A stretch of 64,000 nucleotides of DNA, taken from the NCBI GenBank assembly GCA_029224185.1, contig CM055190.1, forward strand, positions 2,011,560-2,075,559, read 5' to 3'. The notes under the pieces are model-generated. The model did not search any database and had not been told where the DNA came from. It worked only from the letters and a program-made list of their open reading frames with translations. How positions within the stretch are numbered: position 1 is the stretch's first letter; each line of letters starts with the position of its first letter. The translations under genes were made by a program, and so were the position numbers. This document shows, in pieces, positions 27,065 through 38,990 of the stretch. The DNA comes from Karalla daura. Taxonomy: Eukaryota > Chordata > Actinopteri > Chaetodontiformes > Leiognathidae.

Positions 27065-27969
27065 ACACACCAGTGTAGAGAGCCAGGCTGTACCGTGTTA
27101 CAGACATTACTTTAGACATCAAGGAGCCATGTCATCATATGTCTCTTTTAAAGCTGTGCTGCTCTCATAACAAACATGTTGACTGATGCTCTGAAGTAAA
27201 TAAGCACACGAGACGCTTTGATTCATACGATGCTCGGCCATATTTGCCGGTGCGGCTGCTCAGCGGTCCTGTGGCTCAGAGCAGCACCTTCATCACAGCA
27301 AAACTGAAGCTGTTACACAGAGGTGACTGGGACAGCTGTCTGGATCCCTCGGCAGGGATTACAGGTTTTATGATTGCCTTGCATCATCAGAGGCCACAGC
27401 TCATCTTTAACTATCTGCATGCTCTCTGGGGTTCTGTCAGCGAGCTCTGGGTCTCAGGCTTGATGCCGAGTGTGCCGAGGGTCAAGTTAGGCATTAATAA
27501 CTTGGCAGAAAATTGGGAATGTGCCAGTCATAGCTTTAAGTATTAATAAAGTTAACAAATGAAGATTGTATAGAATGATTATGTATTGGTCAATAATTGT
27601 CATTGTCCCCAACCCTTACCTTAGTGAGCTCATTAGATATCAAAGCATGTTATTCTTATTTGTAATCATTATAAATTCTTATAATCATAATAAACAAGAC
27701 ATCAAATGTCTTGTAACACCTCGATCTGCTCTGCTTTTTGTTTTTTAATCTGTGTTAATCTGCTCCTAAAACTGCATTGCTGGTGTCCATCACCCTCCAC
27801 ATCTAATCTGCAGTTGAAACCTCCACCACAAGGTGGCAGTCTAAGACCAGCGCTTCCTCAGGTCTGGACCGAGGTAGGAGGCCTGCTGCTCTTTCTCTGG
27901 CACAGGTGGGTTACAACACATCACATTTCACTGGACTGATTCTCTCTGAAAGCCACCAGTGCCTCAGAG

Positions 27970-27972
<3 letters not shown>
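27062..27972. other. intergenic, nothing recognised
   Basis: No feature beyond ordinary AT-rich sequence. Confidence 0.4.

Positions 27973-28012
<40 letters not shown>
27973..28012 (+). repeat. (CA)n microsatellite
   Basis: Twenty CA units. Confidence 0.97.
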
Positions 28013-28018
<6 letters not shown>

Positions 28019-28431
28019 ACTGGAACAAGCCATGTTGGACAACTTACAACTGCAGTATAAAAAAAGTCATCTTTCAAGTAAATTAACTCAGAATTTCAGA
28101 TTCATAAACTCTAAAAAGATTCCCTTCAGTGAGCTCAACGATTCCCATTTTAATTCTTCAGATTTTTCTCAGGCGCCATCTCAGTAACGAGGCTGTCCAG
28201 TTAGAGCACGTCCGCTATGATCAAAACATTGCCAACGTTTCCTTACAGAACAACCACCTTGTGTTTCAGGCTCTCAGATGGAGTTGAACTGTGTCCCAGC
28301 TCACGTCCAGACATCAGAACAAATGGAGCCGATCGGCTCTTCAATCGTCTCTCCTTCGAAACAAATGGACTCCATAACATTTTACCGTATTACTGCCTCT
28401 GGAGCTTTTGATTTATGTTCAAATTTAACTT

Positions 28432-28434
<3 letters not shown>

Positions 28435-28462
<28 letters not shown>
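28435..28462 (+). repeat. poly-C tract, 28 C
   Basis: Uninterrupted C run. The length may be an assembly estimate. A mirror-type tract of 30 G occurs at 62039-62068. Confidence 0.95.
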
Positions 28463-30740
28463 GAGTCTGAGGACATGATGCATGTCATCCATTGGCTGCC
28501 ACACAAACACAGCTCCTCAGGGGGCAGGACCGACTGTCATTGTGGCGCTCTGCGGCTTCGTTGGGAATATAAAACGAGCTGAGTCTGAAGCTGAGCAGCT
28601 CGTTCAGGGTTCGGTTCAGTTCACATGTAACGTACCAGCTTCTTTAATGTCTGACCTCCACTTCCAGTTCCTCCCGTCGCTTGGCGCTGACACTGAGGGG
28701 ACTAGAGTACCTCAGGTCGAGCTCAGGCCTCACAGCTTGGATGTTTCCGTAGCTGTTTGCAGCTTTTTACCAGAGACGGCTGCAACGTCTCCCTCTGACC
28801 TCAGATGTCTGAATAACAGAGCTACAACCAAATACCTGTTACTGTCCTTGTGTGTATATTTTCTTCACAGAAGAAGATTCTGGTGGAAGTACAAAAAAAA
28901 CCGTTTCCAGTAAAGTGTTATAAATATTTCACTCTTCACGGTATTCCTTAATCTCTTTAACTGCAGGAGCGCACGGATGATTCTCATTCCAGCGGAGCGT
29001 CTGCAGTGAAGGGCACCGGACGACTGCATTTGATGTCGAACAAGAGACGAATCAATTATTCATCTCGTTAATTGTGAAATGACATCAGATTTCTTCCAGG
29101 AAGTGGTGCCAAAGGGTTGCACAGCCTTGTCGTTTCTGTTTTTGGCTCTCGTTAACTTATGAAATCACTCGATAGGAGTGATTCTTCTTCTCCTCTCAGG
29201 CTGTGTCACAGAGCTGAACTATGGCCTTATTCTGTACAGCCTGAAGTCAGTTCTATTTACTGTAAAAATGCCACCATGGGTTTTTTTGGCCTCCAACAAG
29301 TCATTTGAGTTTGTGAGACTGTCAGTGTAAACACACTAACCTTTGACAAAGAAGCTACTGGTTTGCTCCAAGACAATATGGGTCCAGTACAAGGCACAGC
29401 GGTTCTGCTAACTCTTATTTTCCTGTGATATGTTAGCTGAGAGCTAGCTTTACAAATTGGCTCTTGATTTCTGTTTGTATGAAGAGGAGCGGGCGCGGGG
29501 CCTCATTGGTGGTGTCCATAGCAGGACCATAACAGAGCAGCTCCTCAAAGTGTGAGGAATGAGAGTTGCTGTAGATGAGGAAGAGGAGACCGCCCTTCAG
29601 GATCTATCTCCCTGACCTGCTAACGGCTTGGGACCGATCTACGCTGCTTTAAACCTCCGGGACCCAAAAGGTCTCAGGTACACCACATCTGAAACTGTTC
29701 AGAAGGTTTTCATTGAACTTGAAACCTGGAACTTCTCTCCAGTTCAGATCCGCTACAAGTAGAATAGTATAAGTAATGAATTAAAGGTATTAAAGAGTAG
29801 AATTTCAAGTAAGTACAACTTACTTTGAACTTGACATGAATCAGAATTTAGAAAGTAAATAAATAAATATATCATGCACCATTATCAACAGTTCCAGATC
29901 AATTATTTCTCGTAACTGAAAGCTTGTTTTAGTTCTGTTATAGTGGAAACTGAGAATCTTCACTCTTCCTCAGATCAGTCATTACATAAAGCATAGATAA
30001 AAGTGAAAAGAAATGAAAGATGTCTTGCTTAATATAAAATACGAGTATGGAAAGTAACTAGCAAAAGCCTGTTTCTCAGTACTGGAGAGAAGCTCTGTTA
30101 TTTACAGGCGTTCCTGAACAAATACATGTACTTCCTCACTCTAGTTTATTATAAAAAACTAGATCAAAAGAATGTATTCACCAACAGCTTGTAGGTGGAT
30201 GTGAAAATATGGATCTCAGAGATGCAGCACAGTGTTGTCATTCATGAATTCAACACAATGGAATAAATGAAACGCTCGGCCTGATTTCCTGCATCGTTCT
30301 CAGACTTTGCTTTGGTAACAGAAGCCGACGTTGTCATGAGCTGGAGCAGCCGCCTGCTGGGGGGGGCGGGAGGCGGGGGGCGGGGGGGGGATTCACGCTA
30401 TGAGGTCATTACACTGTGATGTTTCATGGTCATTAATCTGTAATGTACAAACGTGCAGGATCAACATCACATTGAACCGTCTTTGTGGGCTCAGTCGTTC
30501 CCACCTGAGGAGATGAATCAGGGCGTATCCCCACTCACATGTTTTTTTGTGTACTGATGATTTTGTTTACCCACAAAAAATGCTTTATAGGAGATTTTAC
30601 ACCAGGCAACAAAGAGAAAAAACCACAGGATTCAGGGAGTGCTGGTGTGTTGTATGATGCTGTCATATATTTGAGAATGGACTGAAAGTGTCACAGATCA
30701 TGTTCTGTCTTTTCTTTTCTCTTTCTCCTTTCTTTCCTGG
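28463..30740. other. intergenic, no gene recognised
   Basis: The 143-codon frame at 28482-28913 has no recognisable domain and no splice context. A G-rich patch lies at 30358-30390. About 29755-29830 weakly resembles the hAT-like family noted at 59 kb, but not enough to call. Confidence 0.4.
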
Positions 30741-31430
30741 TCACCTCCTCAGCTTTTGTTCTCCAGTCTGCCTCCAGTCCCACCTGTCCTGCTCTGACCA
30801 ATCCAGTGGCAACTAAGCCAATCAGTTCAAGATATAACCTCACCTGAGTCTTGGATCAGTTGCCAAATCGTCTTAGGCACAATTCCAATCCTCCCCCTAA
30901 AGAGTCCAGCCCTGAACCCTCCGTGACTTCAGTGACGTCAGCTGTAAGTGTGAGAGTGTGTGAGGGCTCCAGATGCTGAATGTGAGAGTGTGTGAGGGCT
31001 CCAGATGCTGAGTGTGAGAGTGTGTGAGGGCTCCAGATGCTGAGTGTGAGAGTGTGTGAGGGCTCCAGATGTTATGGATGGACTTGTCTGTTTCTTCTGT
31101 AACCATGACAACATGTTGGTGACACTGACTCTTAATTTATCATCTACTAGCACACCCGATAGCCGTAGCCTCTGGACCAGCCTGTGTCTGCTCCCCAGTC
31201 AAGAACGCCCATACTCTGACTCTCCTTGTTCTCCCAGTCTGACCCGCTTTCTGCCTCTGACTACACCTCCACCTTCCACCTCTGAGCCGGTTTCTGAACA
31301 GTTTTCTGTGCCTTGCTTTAGCCTTGCTTGCTAGCTAATCCCTGGGAGTGTTAGCATTTTTAGCATTAGCATCTGTGTGAGTTGCTTAATAAACTCTCTC
31401 CAAACCAATCCAGTTTTTGAATCTGTGTGC
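30740..31430. repeat. probable transposon-derived segment with 32-bp minisatellite
   Basis: Pyrimidine-rich, unlike its neighbours, with TTGCTTAATAAACTCTCTCC near 31383, a style seen at 3' ends of fish retroelements. No terminal repeats or target duplication could be found, so the class is open. Confidence 0.3.
30948..31075 (+). repeat. 32-bp minisatellite, four copies
   Basis: Unit core GTGAGGGCTCCAGATGCTGA. The GGGCTCC landmark recurs at 30964, 30996, 31028 and 31060, exactly 32 bp apart. Copies are nearly identical. Confidence 0.95.
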
Positions 31431-33120
31431 TTTCCGCTTTTGCCGTGGTTGTAATAGGAGGTTTTAATTCCAAAATGTTGGATTTACCCATCAGACGCAA
31501 CATCTGATGTTGCTGGGGTCTAACTCTCTTTGACCTGGGAGTCAAGCCAAGGACCTTATTGCTGAGAGTCATTATCTAAATATATGTTGATGGGAATATA
31601 ATGGGTCACATTACGGGTGTTAACTGTTTGGTGTTTGTTCACTCTCACAGTGAATTTATGAAAGCTCAGTCAGAGCACAAAACACACCATCTGGAATGTT
31701 GTTGTCTCGTCAGCCGCATAATGAGTTGGAGACCCAACAGATATGTGAAATAGATAAATCTCCCAATTTGACGCGTTAATGTTCCAGACACCATCTCATG
31801 CATGGTCTGATGAAGATATAAGACAAAACTGAACGAATCTGAATGAGCGCTTTGGATCCAGACTGAATCAAAGCGTTTTGTGTTGTGATTTCAACCACGG
31901 TTGTTGAGAGGGAAAATCAAGGTTATCCTTGTTTTGATGAATTACATTTTTTAAAATGAAATACTTTGTTATTTTTCTTCTAAAAAAGACCAATAATGTG
32001 AGGATGTGAGCTCAAGAGATTGTGAATTTAAGAAGTTATTATTAACTAAGAAGCCATGCTGTTTCATGGGTTAGTGTCCAGTCTTTAAGAAGACCCTGCT
32101 CAGCTGAATAGCTCCATAAGCTGAAGCTCCATGAAGTACAGTGATGTCTTGTTTCCTCACCCCACAGACTTTTGCCTCTTTGGTTTAGAAATGGCATCAA
32201 GTTAAACACATTACACCCTTTTGGCCTCAATCACACCGTTTTAAGATGGGCTAAGTTCTTTATAGGGCCAAACCGATCAATAATCATTGAATTATACCCC
32301 AGTTAGCCCTTCTATAGCTCTGATTTACACGACCTAATGGTGACTTATTGTAATGTTGTCTTAATCTGCTGCTTGCCTCACAGTATAATTATTTGAAATT
32401 AGTTTTCTACGTCAATTTACAGGCTTTTGAAAGGCTCAAAAACAGTCATCTGTTAAAAAAAACTATATTCTAGTTCTCTACTAACCAACAGCAAACAGTC
32501 AAAACGTTTGCCATACAAGGGAAACCTTGAGCTGTGTTTATGCTGAAGAGATGAACTTAATTCAGTGTTATTCAGCCTCAGAGCATGTTCACGCTTTTGA
32601 TTTGTCCTTTCTGATTTTGCCTCGTATTTATTTATAGCGGCTGTCTCCGAACACATGGATTTAATGCGGCTCTGGACAGAAGTTTAACGAGTGGAAAAAC
32701 ATTCATAGCTACTTTCACACTTGGCCATGGATGATGTGATGCGAGGCTCCTTCCCGCTGTCTCTCCACTGACAGAAACCATGACTGTGGCTGTGATTGAC
32801 AGGAGCGTGACACCTGGCTGTGGGCTGCTCCTGTCCTGCTTTCAGCAGGAGTCACCGAGGAGTCGAGCAGCGTCCGGCTGGCGTTCCCCCGACCACCTGA
32901 GGGGGCAGGGGGTGGAAACACGTCCAGGGCCTGACAGCGAGAGCACAACTGAGACATCTCGCAGAGAGAGATAAATATGTTTGCGCAGCCCGAGGAGGCT
33001 TTCGTCTCAGAGAGCAGGTCCAGAGGGAACGGCACCTTGAACACACCAGCACAGGCAGGTGTGAGCTGCCGATCAAAGGGAGCGCTCCAATCTGGAGCCG
33101 AAACAGCTTTTCTGCTCCCG
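31431..33120. other. intergenic, nothing recognised
   Basis: The 161- and 118-codon minus-strand frames at 32715-33208 overlap in two frames and match no family. The segment 32750-33190 is GC-richer than its surroundings and ends in an exon-like signal. Confidence 0.35.
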
Positions 33121-33154
33121 AGATAACGTTCACGAGGCTGTTCAGCTCCCCAAA

Positions 33155-33187
33155 ATGAGCCAACGGGAGGTCGACGATGGGAATCAG
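33155..33187 (+). other. weak first-coding-exon signal (ATG ... CAG|GTGAGA)
   Basis: CAAAATGAGCC opens an 11-codon frame (MSQREVDDGNQ) that ends at a consensus donor. No partner exon is identified, so this may be chance. Confidence 0.2.
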
Positions 33188-33274
33188 GTGAGAAACACAC
33201 GTGTTCACGTGCTAATCACATGTTTCATCAATGACCTCGCATCGGTAATGGTACCAGTAGGTGTAGAAACGTCC

Positions 33275-33440
33275 TGTTTCAACTTTCAACTTCATTTCAA
33301 CTTTATTTATTTCATGTGGCAGTTCGTAACAGACGTTATCTCAAGGCTCTTTACAGAAGTGAGCAACAATATGTTCAGAGAAGTGACAAAGGAAACACAA
33401 CCTGCCCTGGTTTCAGTTCAGACTCTTATGAGATGCCTCT
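33275..33440 (+). repeat. dispersed repeat, copy B
   Basis: Second copy of the repeat at 14755, sharing CAGTTCGTAACAGA, TTATCTCAAGG and AAGTGAGCAACAATATGTTC in the same order. Confidence 0.55.
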
Positions 33441-33539
33441 AAACTCTATTAATAAACCATTAACGTAAAGCTCTTGTCCATCAAATGCCTTGTGTTGACC
33501 TGGCACCGGCCTCCCTGTACAAGTACAGAGATTTGTAGT

Positions 33540-33860
33540 TTCTTTATGATGGAAAGAGTGGAGGGGGCATCCCTCTCCACTGCGAAGAAGCTCTTGAAAG
33601 TCCAAGTGTAACTAGTGCATCTCTTCTCCCAACTTGCCTGTTTTTCCTTCTCCTTAACCTTGTCTCCCTGCTACTTCTTCTCTACAAGTGCTTAAAGCAT
33701 GCACTCATCCTGGCACTTCACGACTGCACTTTCGTCCTGTGGTAGTCTGAATAATGTAGAGCAGCATTACTTCTGCGCTCTGCTATAGTTTGAATGTTTT
33801 ATTTTCTCCTTTGTAAGTCACTTTGGATAAAGACGTCTGCTGAATGGACTACATGTAAAT
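33540..33860 (+). mobile_element. LINE/SINE 3'-tail fragment
   Basis: AAGTCACTTTGGATAAAGACGTCTGCTGAATGG (33815-33848, quoted here in two parts: AAGTCACTTTGGATAAAG and ACGTCTGCTGAATGG) closely resembles the shared 3' tail of teleost L2-type LINEs and V-SINEs, followed by the usual ATGTAAAT run. The body upstream is decayed. Confidence 0.65.
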
Positions 33861-33869
33861 ATATTGGTC

Positions 33870-34847
33870 TTCTTCTGCTCTGCCACCAACGTGGGATCCC
33901 TACAACTCATCCACTGCCACTTTCATGGACCTTTACTAAAAGTCTATTTTCAATCAGTGATGTAGTGGACTTTTTTTTTTCAATTTGCACTTGATTTATG
34001 TCATAAAAGCCATAGCAAAATCCATCCCCACCCCCGAAATCTGCCAGTTTTTTTCATTTTGCTAGTTTTAAAGTGACTCTCTAAAAAGCTAAGACCAATC
34101 AGCTGTCGGTTTTTAACCACTGAGCATGAATGAAAGATGCTTCATGCAGAGACCCAAACCAGGTTCTGTAACTTTGACGCGTGGTATGCTAATAAACACC
34201 TCTGAGCCCTGCTGGCTGTTGCCATGGAGAAGACGGTAAGTGGAGCCTTAAAACAGCAGATCAGACGTGTTCAGGCTTCGTCTCTGCCGGGAAGTTAGAA
34301 ACTCAGTGCAGCAGCCTCATTGTGGGACTGATGCAATATTAATCCCGTGGCCAGAAGTGAGTTGTTTCTCTGAAATTAAGTTTTACAAGGCTCAGCTCCT
34401 CTCTTCACGACAACACGGGGCTACACAGCCTCAAAGACGAGATGCGGCGTCCTGAGAGCCGGGACAGTAAAAACAGATGCTGCTTCCTGACACAGATTTT
34501 ACCGACACACATTTCAAAGTTTTTCTTGTTTATTCTCCATATTTAAATAGTAGTGTTTGTCAAGAAAAAAAGGGTCTATTTTGGCATTTGTATTTAGTCT
34601 AGTCCTCAGTGGCAAACTCTGAGCGACCATCGCTAGACCTTCACCTCAGCAGATCCTCCAGACAGAACGCTGGTGGGAAACCTGTCGTGATGGTCAAGTT
34701 GTCGAGTTTCTGATGGTACCTGAACGCACCTCATGCCCCTCAGGCCCCACCTGGCCCCACCTGGCCCCACCTCCTGAGAGGCTGGAATTGCCTAGGTCAC
34801 GACTGCATAGTCTAATTACATATACGGAGAATGTAACAGATTATCAG
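33870..34847. other. intergenic, nothing firm
   Basis: A four-codon exon-like signal (GCCATGGAGAAGACG|GTAAGT) lies at 34224-34235. No other coding evidence. Confidence 0.3.
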
Positions 34848-34940
34848 CTGAGGTCATAATGCACCAATGATAACATATGTATAACTGCAGTCGTCAATTC
34901 TGGGAAATAAGAAACAAAAATATTACACATTGTCTCTTTA
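34848..34940 (+). repeat. dispersed MITE-like repeat, copy B
   Basis: Second copy of the repeat at 10545-10642, with GTCATAATGCACCAATGATA and later GGGAAATAAGAAACAAAAAT in the same order and strand. Confidence 0.6.
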
Positions 34941-36853
34941 GACTCTAATATCTAATTAATTGGACAATCATTTTCATTTTGACCACCAGACCACATTCTG
35001 GCATGAGAAACTTTAGCTGTTGAAACTGGTGTGTTGTGAAATGTTGTCGTCTCGACTAGAGTCTGCAGTTTGGACTTGTCTCACTCCTCGTGTCACTCCT
35101 GAAGTAGCTGCACAGTGATTGGTTCATTGACTGAGGGTTCCCTCCTCACTCCTACTCCTACCTGTCCAAGCTGTGTTCCCTTGGCCAGGACGTTTTGTTT
35201 CTACTTCCCAATGTTTCCTAGTGCTGGGACAGGTTATGATTCTCTCAGTTTGCCTGAGTTTTCTGTCATTTCTGTTCCTTCTTTTGCTGCTGTTGTTTAT
35301 TCGCCTTTTGGTCCTGACGAGACCAGGTGGTGGATGTGCTCAGTGGTGGAGCGCCAGGTGAGGAGAAGACACCATTCTCATGTCTTCCTGTTAGATTTAA
35401 GGTTCCAACAAGCAGCTCAGTGTTACACAAAGACTGATAACGGCTGGAGACACAGAGCGTGAGGGAACCAAGAGAGAAGCAGGACCGTCTAACACCAGGC
35501 ATCGTAAAAACCACCACCATAAAAGCTTCGTCTCCTCCACTTTATCCCTCTATGTGGAGTACAAAAATAAAAGGAATTGCCAATTTGTAGCCGGATATAA
35601 ATTCCTCTTAATTTTATCTTTAATTAACACGTGTAGCAGTGCATTTATACCCCGTTCTACAAGGTGCTGCTACTTTCAGATAAGTGGGCTCTTGGCCCAG
35701 GTTCAGCTCTCTCACGCTGGCCCAGTCTATGTTCTGAATTCAATGTGAGTCTCATCGTCTCACTGGCCTCAGATCAGCTGCAGTTTCACACTTTTCATCG
35801 TCATCGTCTTCTCTCCTCTTCTCCATCAGATCTATTAAACAGGTCAAGTATATAGGCTTCATCCAGTGTTGGACAGTTACCAAAAACATGAAACAGAGGG
35901 ACATATTTAGACAACAAAATATGTGTAGCTGTAGTCCAATACTTTAATGGATCACATGGAGGGATTTACCTATTTTGTTCTAATTAACTCGGCACAAAAC
36001 GGTATTCTGATTCCTGTAGCTGTTAGCCGTCATGAAATCAGATAAAGCAAATAATTGAGTCTGCTATCGTTACATTCATATTGTTGACTATTTTGGAGTA
36101 ATGCAAAGTATTTATCAAACATTACTTATTGACTTGTCTCATGTGTTCCATATTAAATTCTAGGGCATGCATTGTGTAATTGTGTCGCTTTCCTCGTTTC
36201 CTGCAGTTAAACCATTTAGTCATTTCTTAGAGTTGGTTTCTTGTTCTAATTAAAGAAAAAAAAAAAAGCAGAGATGATTCCTCTGTGCGGAGACACACAC
36301 GTGTGTGGGGTCGGACCAGAGGCCTCCCCGACTGCTACTTATTCATTACAAGTTACGGGGCTGGAGTGGGAAATGGTTCAAACCGGAGACTGTTTATAAT
36401 AATTAGGATCAGCGAGGGCCTCTGGCTGGAGTCGGATGGATGAGCCTCATAGAGGCGGCGTGCAGGATCCAGCTCCAGTGTAGGTGTTAAAAAAACAAAA
36501 CACGAGGGATCACACAAATGAGTGGAGCGCGCCTGTTTATTTCACCCCAGGAAAGCGTAGCTAAAATTGGCTCGTGTTGAATAGGCTGCATTCTGCTCCG
36601 AATCGGGTTCAAAGAGACACTGTTTATTTTCATAAAGCTCATGTCTTTGGGCAAATCAAAGCAATAAGGAGCCTGTTCTGAGATCACGCCGAGACGCCTC
36701 TCGGAAATATTGCAACACCTCTCCGCTCCGAAACCACCAGTCGCATTGTTATGCTGAGGTCTGTCAAAGACGTTCTTTCCATCAACCCTCCTCAGACTTT
36801 CATATTCACGCAGGGCTCATGAATACATCACGATTTCCTGTCGTATCCAGCAG
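34941..36853. other. intergenic, nothing recognised
   Basis: About 35100-35450 is pyrimidine-rich and may be retroelement-derived. An A12 run lies near 36256. No gene seen. Confidence 0.35.
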
Positions 36854-36866
36854 ACGCACACACACA

Positions 36867-36915
<49 letters not shown>

Positions 36916-36926
36916 ACACACACACA
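36854..36926 (+). repeat. interrupted (CA)n microsatellite
   Basis: CA units broken by two CAGA interruptions. Confidence 0.95.
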
Positions 36927-37360
36927 GGTGATGGAGCGGTCAGCGTGTTGTGATGATTTCTACACGTCGATGGTAATCCTCTAATTCTCTGTAATTCTCT
37001 GTAATTTTTCAGTCCTGGTCAAACGGAGTCGGCGTGGTGAGCTGGAGCTTCTCTCTCAGGCCGTCTGACGGAGAGCGGGGAAGTTGTCAGATTAAATATG
37101 CAGCACGTGGAGGAGCCACGAAGAGCTTCCAAGTCTGTTTGATATTTATACTTTGAGATGATATCCGTCCAAAGCCGTCAGTCAGTCAGCCAAGCGGGTT
37201 CATGCTCAGTGAAATCATAGTGCGAGACTGCGGTCCATTCTCTGGTCAATAACCTCTTTTTTTTTTACGTGGAAGATCAGTTCAAAGAGGGACATATCGA
37301 AGCCTCTGCATTCGCAACGTGTGGTGAAACTGGCTGTGGAAAGCGCTCTTTCCTTCGTCC

Positions 37361-37540
37361 GCTCCTCTCTCCGTCTCGCTCCTCTCTCCGTCTCGCTCCT
37401 CTCTCCGTCTCGCTCCTCTCTCCGTCTCGCTCCTCTCTCCGTCTCGCTCCTCTCTCCGTCTCGCTCCTCTCTCCGTCTCGCTCCTCTCTCCGTCTCGCTC
37501 CTCTCTCCGTCTCGCTCCTCTCTCCGTCTCGCTCCTCTCC
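37361..37540 (+). repeat. 17-bp pyrimidine minisatellite, about 11 copies
   Basis: Unit CCTCTCTCCGTCTCGCT repeats with no visible divergence. Because 17 is not a multiple of 3 all frames rotate through the same 17-residue cycle and stay open, which creates three overlapping false ORFs on both strands. Confidence 0.97.
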
Positions 37541-38929
37541 AGAGTCTCTGATGGGGAAACAACGGCGGGAAGATGAGGATGACTGATGCATGCTGTGTCT
37601 GCAGTTTTATGACGCTAACAAAGATGCTCCTGCTCATAAATTTAGGTGGTTTTGGCAAGAGTAACGACTCAACTAAAAGGGCTGAAAAAAAGAAAGAAAT
37701 CCGATCATTTGCTGCAGTGATGACAGGGGTGACGCGCATGGCCTGAAATCTTCAGAATCTGTGGCTGTTTCTTTGAGGGTTCAGATATACCTGTCCCAAA
37801 TAGGAGATTACTTTATAGAAAATCTAAGTGAATGAGTTCAGGTTTTTGTAAACTAACTTGTATGACCGGTATATACTCCTATACTAATGACTGTAGGAGA
37901 CATGCAGCCAGTGTTGGTGGAAAACTGTAAATAGTGTGACTGGTAAGGGGTGAAGGGAGAACACTCAGATAGGAGAAAAACATTGAGGTCAATTGAGGAC
38001 ACATTACACAATGTCTCCAGAAAAGGCAAAAACAAGTTACCTGATCAACGTGGGATATTCAGATCTGGCTCAGACGTTCAGATCTGGCTCACGTCTGGTG
38101 CACAAAGCATAAGCGTGCCAGGAAGCCTGACCCATTGTATGTTTGTGCAAATGTGTGTCACACATGAACATAAGGATATAAAAGATCATGCCCTTGTCAG
38201 AAGCTTTGGATAGGAATTGCCATAGGAATTGTTGGAGAAACTGTTGGTGGACCTGTCCCAATACATCTCCTGGAGGGCTGAGATCTGTTTCCAGGCTGAC
38301 TTAGTTTGTAGAACTTCTCTCTCTACAATACCAGTCAGTAGTTAATCGTATCTGGGACTTGATTGCTTTATTCATCTTTTATAGGCCTCAGGGTAACTGT
38401 AGAGGTGACTCAGTTTTACCTTTGCTTTATTTAATTTATTTAACTTTATGTCACAAATAAGTATAGATATCTTTTACAAACAAAACTAACTATTATTGCT
38501 CTGTAAAATACCTTTGCCTTTAATTTCCCTATGGTATGAAACCTCCAAATTTAGCTGCCTTGCTCTGACTAAATATACTGGAAATGCATAGTAAAAGGGA
38601 AGGATTACACCAGTCCATCGCTGGGCCCAGCTCAATTATTTTTGCCTTTTTCCTTTGACATTTTTCTTGTATCACAGCTTGGATAATTTCCCCTTCCTCC
38701 CTTTCTCCATCTTACATTCGAGACCCCCAACTGATGATGTCATGTTTACCAGGAAAAAAAACTGCTCTCTTTTCCTTTTCCTGCTGAGAAACAACTTCTC
38801 GGGTTCAGAGCAAATTCATTTTGGTGAGCCCACGCTGGTCGGCTAGAAAACATCAGGCACAGGAACCGCAACTGGAACATAGCCATACTGGTACGGGCTC
38901 CCTACCAGTGACACCAGTGTTGTTGTGCT
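37541..38929. other. intergenic, nothing recognised
   Basis: No gene, RNA or long repeat. A short direct repeat GTTCAGATCTGGCTC occurs twice near 38055-38090. Confidence 0.4.
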
Positions 38930-38990
38930 GGTGTTTCATGCGGTCCTGTGATGGACTGGCAAAGCCGGTGAGATAATGGATGGATGGATG
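38930..38990 (+). mobile_element. 3' fragment of the SINE-like repeat
   Basis: CCTGTGATGGACTGGC followed by a GATGGATGGATGG tail is the 3' portion of the family split at 8841-9255. Confidence 0.5.

Noticed and set aside
28482..28913. 143-codon plus-strand ORF
   Set aside because: No domain, no start context of note and no splice partner.
32715..33208. 161- and 118-codon minus-strand ORFs
   Set aside because: They overlap in two frames with no recognisable motif or splice context. Best explained by GC-richer random sequence.
37361..37540. CRISPR-like regular repeats
   Set aside because: Units are directly adjacent without spacers and the window is eukaryotic.
37215..37739. 174-codon arginine-rich ORF and overlapping frames
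   Set aside because: Produced by the 17-bp minisatellite. Frames on both strands are equally open and no domain is present.
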